This document shows, piece by piece, positions 43,401 to 53,041 of a DNA stretch of 64,000 bases. A program made the translations under genes and the position numbers. The stretch comes from Nitrospira sp. (GTDB lineage Bacteria > Nitrospirota > Nitrospiria > Nitrospirales > Nitrospiraceae), in contig SWDM01000004.1 in NCBI GenBank assembly GCA_005116835.1, positions 28,749 through 92,748 of the forward strand. Reading direction: 5' to 3'. Each line of letters begins with the position of its first letter. Position 1 is the stretch's first letter. Below the pieces are notes generated by a model, which was given only the letters and a program-made list of their open reading frames with translations, did not search any database and was not told the origin of the DNA.

Positions 43401-43487
43401 GGATATTAGCAGGCTACCGGAAACCTCGGTTTTCCCGCAATCCGCCGTTGGAATCTTCCGTATGGCACCGACGTCAAAAAACTTAAC

Positions 43488-43611
43488 GGATGCTCAAAAA
43501 GGCTGTCCAGCAAGGCCGCAGCGAGCGAAGAGGCGAGGCGTACGCTTCGGTACGTTGAGCCTCTGAGCGATGCGAGAACGCCGCTGGCGGACTTTTTCAG
43601 CATCCTGTTAG
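43488..43611. repeat. CAGGATGCT element, copy 2
   Basis: GGATGCTCAAAAAGGCTGTC, then CAAGGCCGCAG, an inner inverted repeat around GCGTACGCTTCGGTACGTTG, then GAGAACGCCGCTGGCGGACT and CTTTTTCAGCATCCTGTTA. Overall an imperfect palindrome of about 120 bp. The sdhB stop codon (43608-43610) lies in its right end. Confidence 0.8.
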
Positions 43612-44582
43612 ACCAGCGGCCCGGCGCGCCTCACCCGCCTAATGAATGCCTGGAGCTGGCTAAGCCCTGGGAGCGCATGTCCAAAAGGGTTGGGAACTTT
43701 CCCTTTCAAGAACATCTTGATACCCAAAGGCATGATGCGCGAGATACCCTGTGGCGCGAATCCGACCACTTTCAACGGCATAATCGCTTCATTCAACCGC
43801 CCTTGCTGCTCGACCAACTCGGTAAAGCCCACGATGTGGCGCGCGCCGCCTGCCGTCGTAAACCCCTGTTCGAGCGAGGCTCTCCGCAATCTGATGATCG
43901 CCTCCATCGGTTTGACGTCCTTCGGACAGACCTCCACGCAGAAGTTGCAACGGGTGCAATCCCAGATTCCGTGTTCATCTTGAAGCGCCGAGAGCCTGGC
44001 CCTGATAGAAGAAGGAGATTCTCGCGGGTCGGAGAGAAAACGATCGGCCTTCGCCAAGGCTGCAGGACCGGCAAAGCCCTTCGAAACCTCATGCACGGTG
44101 CAGGCTGCAACGCAGGCGCCGCACATGATGCAGGCATCCACATTGTGAAACTCGGGATTCGCATCGTCCCGCGCCTTCGTTTGAGCAGGCACGCCCTCCG
44201 GAGCATGCCGAGCCGCCGATACTAGCCAGGGATGCACATCGCGAATCTTCCCCCAAAACGACGCCATGTCCACGACCAGATCTTTGATGACCGGCAGATT
44301 ACGGAGCGGCGCGACCGTGATGTGCCCGTGCCGTTCAAGTTCTTTTCGGAGGGATGTGCGGCAGGCCAGCTTCTCGCTGCCGTTGACTGTCATCGCGCAG
44401 GAACCACAAATCGCAGAGCGGCAGGAATAACGAAGCGCCAAACTCCCATCGCACTCGTTCTTGATGCGAATGAGCGCGTCGAGGACGGTCATCCCACGGC
44501 CGACGTCGAGGCGGATCTCCTGAGGGTGGGGTATAGAATCGACTTCGGGGTTGAATCGTTGAATCGTGAAAGTTAGACGCAT
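43608..44582 (-). CDS. sdhB: Succinate dehydrogenase/fumarate reductase iron-sulfur subunit
   Basis: Predicted 324-aa subunit that relays electrons from flavin to quinone. N-terminal [2Fe-2S] ferredoxin domain (SCRSAICGSCAMTVNG), then two ferredoxin clusters: CIMCGACVAACTVHE and CTRCNFCVEVCPKDVKP. About 75 aa longer than E. coli SdhB, mainly in the C-terminal tail, as in the CCG-containing SdhABE type. sdhA is not adjacent; the HdrB-like gene at 30-31 kb could be a related membrane-associated partner (inference). Confidence 0.93.
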   Translation of the reverse strand: MRLTFTIQRFNPEVDSIPHPQEIRLDVGRGMTVLDALIRIKNECDGSLALRYSCRSAICGSCAMTVNGSEKLACRTSLRKELERHGHITVAPLRNLPVIKDLVVDMASFWGKIRDVHPWLVSAARHAPEGVPAQTKARDDANPEFHNVDACIMCGACVAACTVHEVSKGFAGPAALAKADRFLSDPRESPSSIRARLSALQDEHGIWDCTRCNFCVEVCPKDVKPMEAIIRLRRASLEQGFTTAGGARHIVGFTELVEQQGRLNEAIMPLKVVGFAPQGISRIMPLGIKMFLKGKVPNPFGHALPGLSQLQAFIRRVRRAGPLV

Positions 44583-44587
44583 AATAA

Positions 44588-44653
44588 GCTTTCAGCCTTC
44601 AGCAGTCAGCCATCAGCAAGCTGAAAGCTGATTGCTGAGAGCTGATTGCTCAT
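44588..44653. repeat. 7-bp-period palindromic repeat (CAGCCTT/TGCTGAT type)
   Basis: Period-7 units TTCAGCC TTCAGCA GTCAGCC on the left and AGCTGAA AGCTGAT TGCTGAG on the right can pair as a hairpin. It fills the gap between sdhB and the M24 peptidase gene. Confidence 0.7.
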
Positions 44654-44654
44654 A

Positions 44655-45800
44655 TTAGCCCAACTCGAATATCTTCGGAGAGTTCGTCAGATTGCGACAG
44701 CCGTCTTTCGTGACGAGCACCATGTCTTCGATCCGAACGGCGCCAAGACCGGGATAGTAGAGACCTGGCTCAACCGTGACGACGTGGCCTTCCTGGAGCA
44801 GCGACCCAGTCCGGCTGATGCGCGGCATTTCATGGATATCGAGTCCGACCCCGTGGCCGGTGCCGTGAAAGTAACCCTGCATGCGCCCGTTCACCAGTCC
44901 TGTCTGATAACCGGCCTTTTCAAATCTGGCCAAGATGCCTTGGTGTATTCTCTTCCCGTCGGCTCCGTCTTTGACTTTCGTAATGGCCTCTTCCTGCGCA
45001 GCCAAGACCGTCTTGTACAGCCGCTTCAACTCAGGGCTCGGAGTCCCTCGCACCACGGTCCTGGACATATCGGCAAAATACCGATTGGTGGCTGAACGGG
45101 GGAATACGTCGAAGATAATACTCCGGTGAGCCGGCAACGGACCGCTGCCTTCGTTGTGGGGATCGCAAGCCTGTTCACCCCCGGCGACGATGGTATGTTG
45201 AGCGACGCAGTCGCACTCCATCAACGCCACATTGATCAGCTTCTTCACTCGCTCAGACGTCAGGGGTATTCCTTCGAACCATAATTGGTCTTTGTTGATC
45301 GAGGCCTTACGCAGCAGATCGAACGCGGCTGCGACCGCCTGCTCGGTTGCGCGCTGGGCTGCTTCGATATAACCGACTTCCTCGGCGGTTTTCACCACAC
45401 GTTGTTCGTAAAACGGGTCCCGCTTTGGAAAGAGCTGATAGCCCAGGGACTGGAATTTGAGCGCATGACCGAACGGAAAGTTTGCCGGAACCAGGATCTG
45501 CGTAATCCCGGCTTCTCTCAAAAGGATATGAACGACCTCGACCGTGCCAGGTTCAGCGATGCCTTGTGTCTTGGCTCGTCCTTCCACCTCCGAATAGGAG
45601 AGCACCCGATCGACGGACGATTGGCCCTTCGCACGGTCCATTTCGAGATCGCTCATCACCAAAATCCGTTCCCCTTTGATTTCTAAATAGATAAAGGGGT
45701 CCGGGGCAATAAACTTAGTCGCGTAATATAAATTGGAGTCTGTCTCGCTGGCAGCGATAAAGACCGTAGCGCGATGTGATTGCGGGGTTGATGAGGCCAT
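44655..45800 (-). CDS. M24-family metallopeptidase (Xaa-Pro aminopeptidase-like)
   Basis: Predicted 381-aa cytosolic peptidase. N-terminal creatinase-like domain (about 1-135), then the pita-bread catalytic domain with metal ligands in FDVFPR, MSRTVVRG, GTGHGVGLDIHE and VVTVEPGLY....VRIEDMV. Likely removes N-terminal residues before proline, but substrate is not proven. The ATG at 45798-45800 is preferred over an upstream TTG that would overlap the AsmA-like gene by 4 bp and lacks a binding site. Confidence 0.88.
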   Translation of the reverse strand: MASSTPQSHRATVFIAASETDSNLYYATKFIAPDPFIYLEIKGERILVMSDLEMDRAKGQSSVDRVLSYSEVEGRAKTQGIAEPGTVEVVHILLREAGITQILVPANFPFGHALKFQSLGYQLFPKRDPFYEQRVVKTAEEVGYIEAAQRATEQAVAAAFDLLRKASINKDQLWFEGIPLTSERVKKLINVALMECDCVAQHTIVAGGEQACDPHNEGSGPLPAHRSIIFDVFPRSATNRYFADMSRTVVRGTPSPELKRLYKTVLAAQEEAITKVKDGADGKRIHQGILARFEKAGYQTGLVNGRMQGYFHGTGHGVGLDIHEMPRISRTGSLLQEGHVVTVEPGLYYPGLGAVRIEDMVLVTKDGCRNLTNSPKIFELG

Positions 45801-45841
45801 AATGAATGCAGACCGGAATCTAGCACGGGGGAGGAAGTCGG

Positions 45842-48800
45842 TCAAGGCACGGATGGAACCGGTTCAGGCGCTGGGATGATATCTTTGTCGACGGCCTTCT
45901 CTTCATCAGGCGTCATCAGATCAATCGGCAGCATGACCGTATTTTTTAAAATATCGAAGGCAAGCTGCGCCAGTCCCGTCACACCGGTGGCGAACGACTT
46001 CATCGGCAGATACGTCACCTCCGGATCCTCGATCGATCCTTTGACGGAGAATAGCGCCGTAGCAATGCCTTTACGATCGCCCGCAAACAGCCGCCCAAAG
46101 AGCGGAATCGTTTTCAGAAACTGCGAATAGGATCCGAACGGGCTGACGGCCCAGACCATGTCGATTTGATCCGTCGGTAAATCATAGTTACCGGCGGCGG
46201 TAATCTTGACGATCGGGCTGTCGATGATCAGATTCTCGGTCTCGAAGAGCCCATTCCGCACGAGGATCTTCGCTGAAATTTTGTTATAGGGCAGCCCGTC
46301 TTTCTCTAAATCCACCTTCCCCTGGAGCACCGCCGGAAGGTTCAATATACTGATGATTTTCCAGATCGCCCGTTCCTCCGACTTGAAAATGCGTCCGTTT
46401 TCAAGAAGCACGTCCACTTTGCCGTCCAGGGTGGGGTAGAGGCCGTGAGGATTTTTCCCATCGCCGCGGATCGTCCCTGTTATGCGAGCCTCACCGGTAA
46501 TGAACCCCGCTTTAGGGCCTAATAATTTCAACAGGTCTTCTACCAATAAGCCTGTGGCCCGAACCGAGAGCTCCGCATCGGCTGGGGCCTTGCGCGGGAG
46601 TTGCACCACGATGCGGCCTGCGACTTCTCCATTGGTCGATTGGCCGGAGAGACGATCCAAATCGAGCACCCCATCTTGAATCATGGCGCGGGCGGAAAGG
46701 CTCCCGAATTTGAGATGTTTGTACCGGCCGCGCGCCATCGATACGGTTGCCTGAACCTTGCTTGTGGCGGCAAGGATCTCCAACAATTCTCGAATCGGCG
46801 ACCGTTGGCCTTTTGGAATCAAGAGATCCAGGTCCATTTGATTGGACTCGATCTTGGCGGTAATCGAAGGTTTCACCGCCCAGTTGCGGATCGCCCCTTC
46901 CAGCGCTAAGTCGCTGTCGAGCAAGTGAAACGACAACCGCTTGATCTCCGCGCCGTTCTTCACAAACCGGACCCGCAAATATAAATCCTGGATGGCCCCT
47001 TCGGTGCCTTTGACATTCATCAGGCCATTGGTCAGCGCAAGCCATCCGGTTATCTTCCAGGCTTTCCAATCGAGACCCTTTCCCTTCATGTCGAGCGACA
47101 ATTCGATATTTCCCGCTTCAAATCCTCCCTTTGCGATCCATTCCGGCACGCGAGACAATGAGAGCGTGCCGGTCGAAATCGCCGCGTCGATGGAGAATCG
47201 TTCACCCAATTGAATCTTGCCTTTGATCGGAAGTCGGATCGGCGGGACGATGAGCTCGAGCCGGTCGAGCAAGACGCCGGTGGTCTGTGGAATGATACCC
47301 TCGAATTCCACTGTCGCTTGGGCGCCGATCGGTTTCTCCACCAAATCGGGAAGCGTCATTTTCGATTCGGTCAACACCACCTCGCCCCGTAAGTGCGGCG
47401 TGACGGTCGGACCGGTCAATACCACTGCTCCGTTTACCAAGCCCTCGATCACCCCGGCAGGAATAGCCTTCGAAGGCAACAGCTTAACCATATGAGCAGC
47501 ATCGCCATTGACTCGAATCAGAAAATCCTGGAAAGTACTGCTGCTGCCCCCCGTGATGCCCCCGCTGACTTGCACGGTTAGATCGCCCAAATTCCCACTT
47601 ACCTGATCGAACAGCGTTACACCATCCGACAATACAAATCGGCCCTGCAGCGCCGTCACCCGCTCTGGCAACATCGAATTGGTGAGACTGACCCGTTGAA
47701 CGGTAATCTCCCCTCCCGCAAAGGTGATACCGCCAGGCTGATTGAGCGGGCCGACCAGACGAAACGTGGGAACAGCATTGCCTTCGACTTGGCTCGAAGC
47801 GGCCAACACCCGCGACAGCTGTTCTGATTTGACGGTCTTCGCGAGAAACTGCAACAGGTCGGCAGCAGCCATCTCCCCGGTAATATCCATATCCAGCCAG
47901 GGACCGGCCTCCAAAAATGTCACGAGCGCCTTGCTCTCGTTCATGCGAATCGTGTCATAGACTCCGCTGAGATTCGAGACCCTGAGACGTCCGGTTTCGA
48001 CCGACACGAGGGCGGCCAAATCCCTGGCAGGGACCTGATTGCTCCCGATCAAGGCTCGCCCCTCTTTCACCCGAAACTCCCCTGTCATCGACAGTTGAGG
48101 CCCCGCCACCGGCGACCCTGTGACGGTTGCCGATACAACCTCCACAATCCCATCGATCTGCCGATCTTGAATGATTGCCGGCAACTGAGGGTGCAACCAC
48201 TCAGACGGCACCGCTTCGAACAGCCGGCTCAATCGGATCGGGGATGAGGCAAACGTCACAGCAAATGTCGGCTGTGGTGTCAGCAGCCCGGAGAGACTTG
48301 CTTGGCCTGTCAACTCTAGTTCGTCGAGATTCGCGGACAAGTCCGACATGACCACGTCATAGCCCGCGACACCAGGTACCACTCGGACATGACTATGCAC
48401 ATTGACAGCGCTCTGTAACTGTTGTGGAGCCGGGGACGGCCCGAAGAAATCCGCCACCTCCCGGAGATTAAGGTTGGATGCTTCGAGCGTACCGTCAAAT
48501 TGGAGTGTGGGCTGAGAAGCCGAGGATTCGCCGATCGGCATGGTCTGCCGTTGGGCGATACTAATCGTCCCTCCCAGAGAGACCCCGGACAAACCTTTGC
48601 CTGCCGCATGGCCTGCGGAGACGTGCAAATCAGCCTCTCCCCGCTCCGCTCTGATGACTAACGACGCCTCTACCGACTCCAGCGTCATCGATCCTGTCCC
48701 CGCTGGACGCGCCTCGTCGATGACGAGCAGTTTTCCCCTCACCAATGTCGCTTCACGGATGCGGAAAATCCGACCGAGCGCCTGCATCGCCTCTCGATCG

Positions 48801-49210
48801 AAGGAGCCGCCCTGGACAACCAGATCGAGAAGATTCCAATGTCCACTGCGATCGCGCCGAACCGTAAGGATCGGCTCTTCGATGAGCAACCGTTTCCCCA
48901 CCACCTGCTTACGCAACAGCGGGAGAAACCGCAACACCAAATCCATTTTCTTCGCCGATAACAATACGTCATCGGAATTCCGGTCGTGAATCACAACCTG
49001 GGTCAGTTCCAATCGAATTTGAGGGAAATCGCTTAGAACCAGCTTGATGCGATGGACACCGATCTTACGTCCAATACTCTGCTCAAGCTGCTGAAGGAAG
49101 AAGTCTTTGAAGTACGCCTCGTCGGTCAGGTAGGACAAGGAAATAAAGAGACCGACGACGCCGATCAGCACAATGACAATCAGGGCGCCAACAACACGAG
49201 TTCGGACCAC
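45842..49210 (-). CDS. AsmA-like envelope protein
   Basis: Predicted 1122-aa protein anchored by one N-terminal helix (GALIVIVLIGVVGLFISLSY), followed by a long periplasmic beta-rich body. LSYLTDEAYFKDFFLQQLEQ and IGRKIGVHRIKL.. then LTQVVIHD are typical AsmA/DUF3971 features. AsmA-like proteins (including TamB, YhdP) are thought to bridge the envelope and move phospholipids. The end is proline-rich (PAPEPVPSVP). The 49211-49478 intergenic gap contains an imperfect GTCGAGGTT inverted repeat but no gene. Confidence 0.85.
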   Translation of the reverse strand: MVRTRVVGALIVIVLIGVVGLFISLSYLTDEAYFKDFFLQQLEQSIGRKIGVHRIKLVLSDFPQIRLELTQVVIHDRNSDDVLLSAKKMDLVLRFLPLLRKQVVGKRLLIEEPILTVRRDRSGHWNLLDLVVQGGSFDREAMQALGRIFRIREATLVRGKLLVIDEARPAGTGSMTLESVEASLVIRAERGEADLHVSAGHAAGKGLSGVSLGGTISIAQRQTMPIGESSASQPTLQFDGTLEASNLNLREVADFFGPSPAPQQLQSAVNVHSHVRVVPGVAGYDVVMSDLSANLDELELTGQASLSGLLTPQPTFAVTFASSPIRLSRLFEAVPSEWLHPQLPAIIQDRQIDGIVEVVSATVTGSPVAGPQLSMTGEFRVKEGRALIGSNQVPARDLAALVSVETGRLRVSNLSGVYDTIRMNESKALVTFLEAGPWLDMDITGEMAAADLLQFLAKTVKSEQLSRVLAASSQVEGNAVPTFRLVGPLNQPGGITFAGGEITVQRVSLTNSMLPERVTALQGRFVLSDGVTLFDQVSGNLGDLTVQVSGGITGGSSSTFQDFLIRVNGDAAHMVKLLPSKAIPAGVIEGLVNGAVVLTGPTVTPHLRGEVVLTESKMTLPDLVEKPIGAQATVEFEGIIPQTTGVLLDRLELIVPPIRLPIKGKIQLGERFSIDAAISTGTLSLSRVPEWIAKGGFEAGNIELSLDMKGKGLDWKAWKITGWLALTNGLMNVKGTEGAIQDLYLRVRFVKNGAEIKRLSFHLLDSDLALEGAIRNWAVKPSITAKIESNQMDLDLLIPKGQRSPIRELLEILAATSKVQATVSMARGRYKHLKFGSLSARAMIQDGVLDLDRLSGQSTNGEVAGRIVVQLPRKAPADAELSVRATGLLVEDLLKLLGPKAGFITGEARITGTIRGDGKNPHGLYPTLDGKVDVLLENGRIFKSEERAIWKIISILNLPAVLQGKVDLEKDGLPYNKISAKILVRNGLFETENLIIDSPIVKITAAGNYDLPTDQIDMVWAVSPFGSYSQFLKTIPLFGRLFAGDRKGIATALFSVKGSIEDPEVTYLPMKSFATGVTGLAQLAFDILKNTVMLPIDLMTPDEEKAVDKDIIPAPEPVPSVP

Positions 49211-49478
49211 TCCTGCTCCCTGGATTAATCATCCTTGGTAGGTAAACCGCAACGGTTCTACTGATGCGGCCATCTTACCGAATCACTTGCGTGAAATCTA
49301 CTAAGTCTACGTCCTGACAGGGATTTCTCCGCTTTCCGGCTTAACATTCAGCACGGCGACAGAAGAGTCTGGCGTGCTACGGGAAGGTTCAGGCGACGGT
49401 CGAGGTTGAGTGAAGATCAGACTCTCTGTCGCTCTGCCGTAGTCTGAACCTCGACCTGCTTCGTGTTGATGAATGTAT

Positions 49479-50219
49479 TCAGCGCCCTGCTTGCGACGTG
49501 AGAGGATCAGAAACCGTTTTCGTCAGATCGATCACAAGTTCATCTGTGGCGTTGGCCAACAACATATCCCAGACACTGTGCTGCTGGGTTACGGTTGATT
49601 CCGCTGGATAGAAGTACAAGTAAAATCCTTTGGCGGCCGTCGGTCGCATGGGATAGCGTCGATCATAGATCATTCCATAGGTCGGAATGCCATAGACGAC
49701 CTGCCAATTCCCCAAAATGAAATGCAGGTCCGTGCCATGGACGTATAATCCACCGGTGGTAATAATTCGCTTGACGGACGTTTGGGGTTGACTGAGATAG
49801 AAAGTCACACGTTCGTCCGGTTTGGCTTCGGCCAAGGCCTCTGCAATCTCCCTAGATAAGAGCGTGAGTTCATTCGGACGAAACGCCGGAAGCAGCGGCG
49901 CCTCGCCCTGTAGCCATTTCTGTAACCAGACCCGATGTTCTTTGACCGATATGCTGCCAAGGATGCGAGACAAGTCCTCCGCACGCATGGTCTTCGGGTG
50001 CGTATGCTCGCTGGGGGGCCATTCCGGCAGAACCGTTTCATCGCGCTCAAGCCGAACATAATTGACCGGATCCTCATAGACCGCGCGATAGGGCACCATA
50101 GGAATGGCGCAACCGGCAAGAAGCAGCAGTGCTGAGAGCTGAGTGCTGAGTGCTGAGAAGGAAAGCAGTCTCACAACCCACGATCTGTTGTTTGCTCTTT
50201 TTGTGTACTCAGCACTCAT
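49479..50219 (-). CDS. Putative lipoprotein, signal peptide encoded by heptamer repeat
   Basis: Predicted 246-aa lipoprotein with lipobox LLAGC after LLSFSALSTQLSALL. The mature domain (about 50-250) includes TFYLSQPQ-type strands and is unrecognised. Both arms of a 7-bp-period palindrome (50130-50157 and about 50204-50237, TGCTGAG/CTCAGCA) are in frame here, and one encodes most of the signal peptide. Start uncertain: ATG at 50219 or GTG at 50174, the latter giving a standard 22-residue lipoprotein signal. Confidence 0.65.
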   Translation of the reverse strand: MSAEYTKRANNRSWVVRLLSFSALSTQLSALLLLAGCAIPMVPYRAVYEDPVNYVRLERDETVLPEWPPSEHTHPKTMRAEDLSRILGSISVKEHRVWLQKWLQGEAPLLPAFRPNELTLLSREIAEALAEAKPDERVTFYLSQPQTSVKRIITTGGLYVHGTDLHFILGNWQVVYGIPTYGMIYDRRYPMRPTAAKGFYLYFYPAESTVTQQHSVWDMLLANATDELVIDLTKTVSDPLTSQAGR

Positions 50220-50237
50220 GGTCTCAGCACTCAGCAC
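50128..50237. repeat. 7-bp-period palindromic repeat (TGCTGAG family)
   Basis: Arms AGTGCTGAGAGCTGAGTGCT (50133 onward) and CAGCACTCATGGTCTCAGCA (50210 onward) pair across about 45 bp. The repeat is overlapped by the lipoprotein gene on the minus strand. Confidence 0.7.
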
Positions 50238-50238
50238 T

Positions 50239-50748
50239 TTAGTCCGTGATCGTGACTGTCATCTCGACTCGTTCGAAGGGATTGTCCCGGCCGTCCCGTT
50301 TCATGCCGACCACCTTGTCCGCCACATCCATCCCGCTGACCACTTCCCCGAACGCCGTGTACTGCCAATCGAGAAAGTTCGCGTCGGCGACGCAGATAAA
50401 GAATTGAGACCCGGCGCTGTCCGGGTCGTTCGAACGCGCCATGGAAAGCACTCCGCGCTTATGTGGTTTGCTGTTGAACTCAGCCTTGACCTTGTGGCCA
50501 GGCCCCCCCATACCATGCGACGACCGATCCGGGTTCTTGCTGTTGGGATCGCCACCCTGGATCATAAAGCCGGGAATGACTCGATGAAACGTCGTCCCAT
50601 TATAGAAACCTTCCGTGGCCAACTTCGTAAAGTTCTTCACATGCCCCGGGGCCACATCGTGAAACAACCTCAACACAATCTCGCCCAACTGTGTCCCCTT
50701 GCTGCTGATGGAAATGGTGGCCCGTGTTTTCTCTGTCGGTTCTGACAT
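50239..50748 (-). CDS. Peptidyl-prolyl cis-trans isomerase (cyclophilin type)
   Basis: Predicted 169-aa cyclophilin that catalyses proline isomerisation. GEIVLRLFHDVAPGHVKNF, FHRVIPGFMIQGGDP, AEFN...HKRGVLSMARSNDPD, SAGSQFFICV and DWQYTAFGEV are the standard motifs, including the catalytic Arg of FHRVI. No signal peptide, so cytosolic form. The ATG at 50746-50748 is preceded by GAGGAC; upstream in-frame codons overlap the next gene's opposite side and are not needed. Confidence 0.93.
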   Translation of the reverse strand: MSEPTEKTRATISISSKGTQLGEIVLRLFHDVAPGHVKNFTKLATEGFYNGTTFHRVIPGFMIQGGDPNSKNPDRSSHGMGGPGHKVKAEFNSKPHKRGVLSMARSNDPDSAGSQFFICVADANFLDWQYTAFGEVVSGMDVADKVVGMKRDGRDNPFERVEMTVTITD

Positions 50749-50768
50749 CGTCCTCTGTCCTTTCTTGG

Positions 50769-51854
50769 TTAGCGGAAACGGAAGGGAGCCGGAGCCTCTC
50801 CCCCCTCGATACCCTGATTGATGGCATTCCACGTTCGTCCGTCGTCATTGCTCCGGAACGCCCCATCGCTTGTACCGGCATAGAGTACTCCTGCGCCCGA
50901 TTCGATCAACACCTGAATAGCCATACTCGTCAACCCCTTGTTCAGCGGCACCCACTGGCGACCCTTATCGGTTGTTTTGAAAATACCGTGCCCCGTGGCG
51001 ACGAAAAGCCCCCGGCTATTGAAGAGAATCCCGCGAATCGAATCGTTCGGAAGCGCTCGGCTGATTGGCCGCCAAGTCACACCCCCATCGACGCTGCAAA
51101 AGACTCCTCCGTCGAACGTGCCTGCATAAATACCGCCCTCGGGATCGATCGTCAATACACGAATAAAGTTTTCCGTCATGCCTTCATGGTCTTTGAGTCC
51201 ATGCTGCTGGCGCGCCCAACCGGTCGATTGGGCCTTAAACCGCACGATGCCTTTCCCAGATGTTCCGGCAAACAGCGTCCCATCGGACGAGAGGGCCAAT
51301 GCGTGGACCAGAATATCATCGAGACCAGCGGTCACCACTGACCAGCGATCGGCGGCGGCAAGCCGATAGACCCCGTCGCTCGTACCGGCATAGACCCCTT
51401 CCCCCACCGCAAGAATGGCTTTAACCTCCAACCGCTTGAGCCCATTATTGATTGCCTGCCAAGTTTTCCCTTGGTCGCGTGAACGAAACACTCCGCCACG
51501 GAACGTGCCGGCATAAACCGCGCCGTCCTTCCCCGTAGTGAGTGTCAATATAAACGGATCGGTCACACCCTGACCGGATTTTTCCCAGGTGGCACCCCGA
51601 TCTTCGCTACGGAATAGGCCGAGGCCAAAAGAGCCAGCATAGACCAGATCGTTCCCGACAGATGTGAGGGCCTGGATGCTCACAGCCTGTTGACCGTAGA
51701 AGTCGTATTGACCCTGGCTTTCCCCATGGCCTGGGGCCTGTGGCAATGGCGGCGGAGTCGGTGAGGGCGCCTGCGTGGCAGCACTCAACATCCCGCTTAC
51801 ACTGGATATACTCACCGCAAACGCGGCGCATACTATCCATGGTCGAATCATCAT
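50769..51854 (-). CDS. Secreted BNR/Ycf48-like beta-propeller protein
   Basis: Predicted 361-aa protein. Signal peptide 1-26 (WIVCAAFAVSISSVSGMLSA), a short Pro-rich linker, then six or so repeated blades of the type VYAGTxxGGVFRSxDxGxTW (e.g. GAVYAGTFRGGVFRS, GKTWQAINNGL). Such propellers resemble sialidase/BNR or photosystem-assembly Ycf48 repeats and usually bind other proteins or sugars; catalytic residues of sialidases were not identified. Periplasmic or surface location inferred. Confidence 0.8.
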   Translation of the reverse strand: MMIRPWIVCAAFAVSISSVSGMLSAATQAPSPTPPPLPQAPGHGESQGQYDFYGQQAVSIQALTSVGNDLVYAGSFGLGLFRSEDRGATWEKSGQGVTDPFILTLTTGKDGAVYAGTFRGGVFRSRDQGKTWQAINNGLKRLEVKAILAVGEGVYAGTSDGVYRLAAADRWSVVTAGLDDILVHALALSSDGTLFAGTSGKGIVRFKAQSTGWARQQHGLKDHEGMTENFIRVLTIDPEGGIYAGTFDGGVFCSVDGGVTWRPISRALPNDSIRGILFNSRGLFVATGHGIFKTTDKGRQWVPLNKGLTSMAIQVLIESGAGVLYAGTSDGAFRSNDDGRTWNAINQGIEGGEAPAPFRFR

Positions 51855-51860
51855 CGATCT

Positions 51861-51940
51861 CTATCCCTTACTCCGTTATCCCTGGCTCTATCCGCAATTT
51901 CTTCACCCCTTACGACTTACCCCTTACCACTCACTAATTT
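51861..51940. repeat. 7-bp-period CTTACCC-type repeat
   Basis: CCCCTTACGACTTACCCCTT then ACCACTCAC is a one-arm period-7 tract between tatC and the BNR protein gene. Confidence 0.5.
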
Positions 51941-52714
51941 CTATCTGATCCTCTGACCTGCCGGCCCTATGGGTAAATCCGGGTCGAGCGGCAAGTTGAC
52001 CTCGGTTGGGCCCCTCCGCCCAAAGATACGCGCGCCAAGAATGCCGATCTCATACAGTACCATTACGGGTATGGCCATCAAGAGCATGGTAAAGAGGGTT
52101 GCATCCGGTGTCACAATAGCCGACAGAATCAGCGAACCCAGTATCGCGTGTTTCCGATACTTCGCCAACACCTGCGCCGAGACCACACCGACCCGAGCCA
52201 GGATGGTGAGGACCAGCGGCAATTCAAACGCACAGCCGAATATCAGGAGAAATTTGACGTTAAAGTCGATGTAGGTGCCGACACTCAACTCCGGAGTAAT
52301 ATCGTGATCCATACCGAAGCTGACAAAGAAATTGATGACCAGCGGAAGGATAACGAGATTGCAAAAGATCAATCCACAGACAAAGAGCGCTCCCGCCAAC
52401 ATAAACAGCGGAATGCCCCAGCGTTGCTCCTTGGGGAGCAACGCCGGTTCAATAAACTTCCAACATTGGTAGAAAATAACCGGCAGACTCGCCAGGACCG
52501 CCGCAAGAAATGACACCTTGATCGAGGCGAACAAGGCTTCCGTCGGTCCGTAGAACACCAGCTGGTTTGGAAACGGACGATTCAACCAGGCGACCATGTC
52601 GCCGGAAAAGAGAAACGACACCATCAGGGCTACTAGAATTGTAGCCCCGATGATGATCAGACGTTTCTTGACGGTCTGGATGTGTGCGGCAAGGGGATTG
52701 AGAATCTGTGCCAT
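51941..52714 (-). CDS. tatC: Sec-independent protein translocase subunit TatC
   Basis: Predicted 257-aa multi-pass membrane protein, receptor for twin-arginine signal peptides. The first helix follows LAAHIQTVKKRLIIIGATIL; FYGPTEALFASIKVS, PVIFYQCWKFIEPAL, FLLIFGCAFELPL and LSAIVTPDATLFTML are conserved TatC segments. Six membrane spans are plausible. The usual N-terminal HLxELRxR is replaced by HIQTVKKR. No tatA is adjacent. Confidence 0.93.
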   Translation of the reverse strand: MAQILNPLAAHIQTVKKRLIIIGATILVALMVSFLFSGDMVAWLNRPFPNQLVFYGPTEALFASIKVSFLAAVLASLPVIFYQCWKFIEPALLPKEQRWGIPLFMLAGALFVCGLIFCNLVILPLVINFFVSFGMDHDITPELSVGTYIDFNVKFLLIFGCAFELPLVLTILARVGVVSAQVLAKYRKHAILGSLILSAIVTPDATLFTMLLMAIPVMVLYEIGILGARIFGRRGPTEVNLPLDPDLPIGPAGQRIR

Positions 52715-52762
52715 GGTTCCGGTCCCGGTTGCTGGTTGCCGCCAGCCCCATGACGAGGCTTC

Positions 52763-53014
52763 TCACTGAGAAACGGCCTGCAGCTCGTGGTCTCGCCAGG
52801 CACGAATCATCTCGGCCATCTTGTCTTTCTTCGCCAACTTCTCTTTATGCAAACCCTTCATGGCCAATTCCTCAGCCGGGGTCAGCACATGGCGCTTCTG
52901 CAATTGAATCAACTCCAGGTCTAGACGGTGGTGCGCTTCCTCCAGCGCACGAAACTCATGATTGGTTTGGCGCAACTGTTCCGAAATCATCGCAATCATA
53001 CTGTCTGTCAGCAT
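52763..53014 (-). CDS. DUF465/YdcH-like small coiled-coil protein
   Basis: Predicted 83-aa helical hairpin. HEFRALEEAHHRLDLELIQL, then a turn and LHKEKLAKKDKMAEMIR match the YdcH/DUF465 pattern (F..L...H..LD..I..l....LK.eKL.lKD.i). Function unknown. AGGAGGT lies just before the ATG. Confidence 0.75.
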   Translation of the reverse strand: MLTDSMIAMISEQLRQTNHEFRALEEAHHRLDLELIQLQKRHVLTPAEELAMKGLHKEKLAKKDKMAEMIRAWRDHELQAVSQ

Positions 53015-53041
53015 GTCGCACCTCCTGGCTAGAGTATGAGA

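Noticed and set aside
46512-47069. Second-frame 185-codon ORF within the AsmA-like gene
   Set aside because: It lies on the same strand in another frame of a clear gene and has low-complexity Arg/Gly-rich composition.
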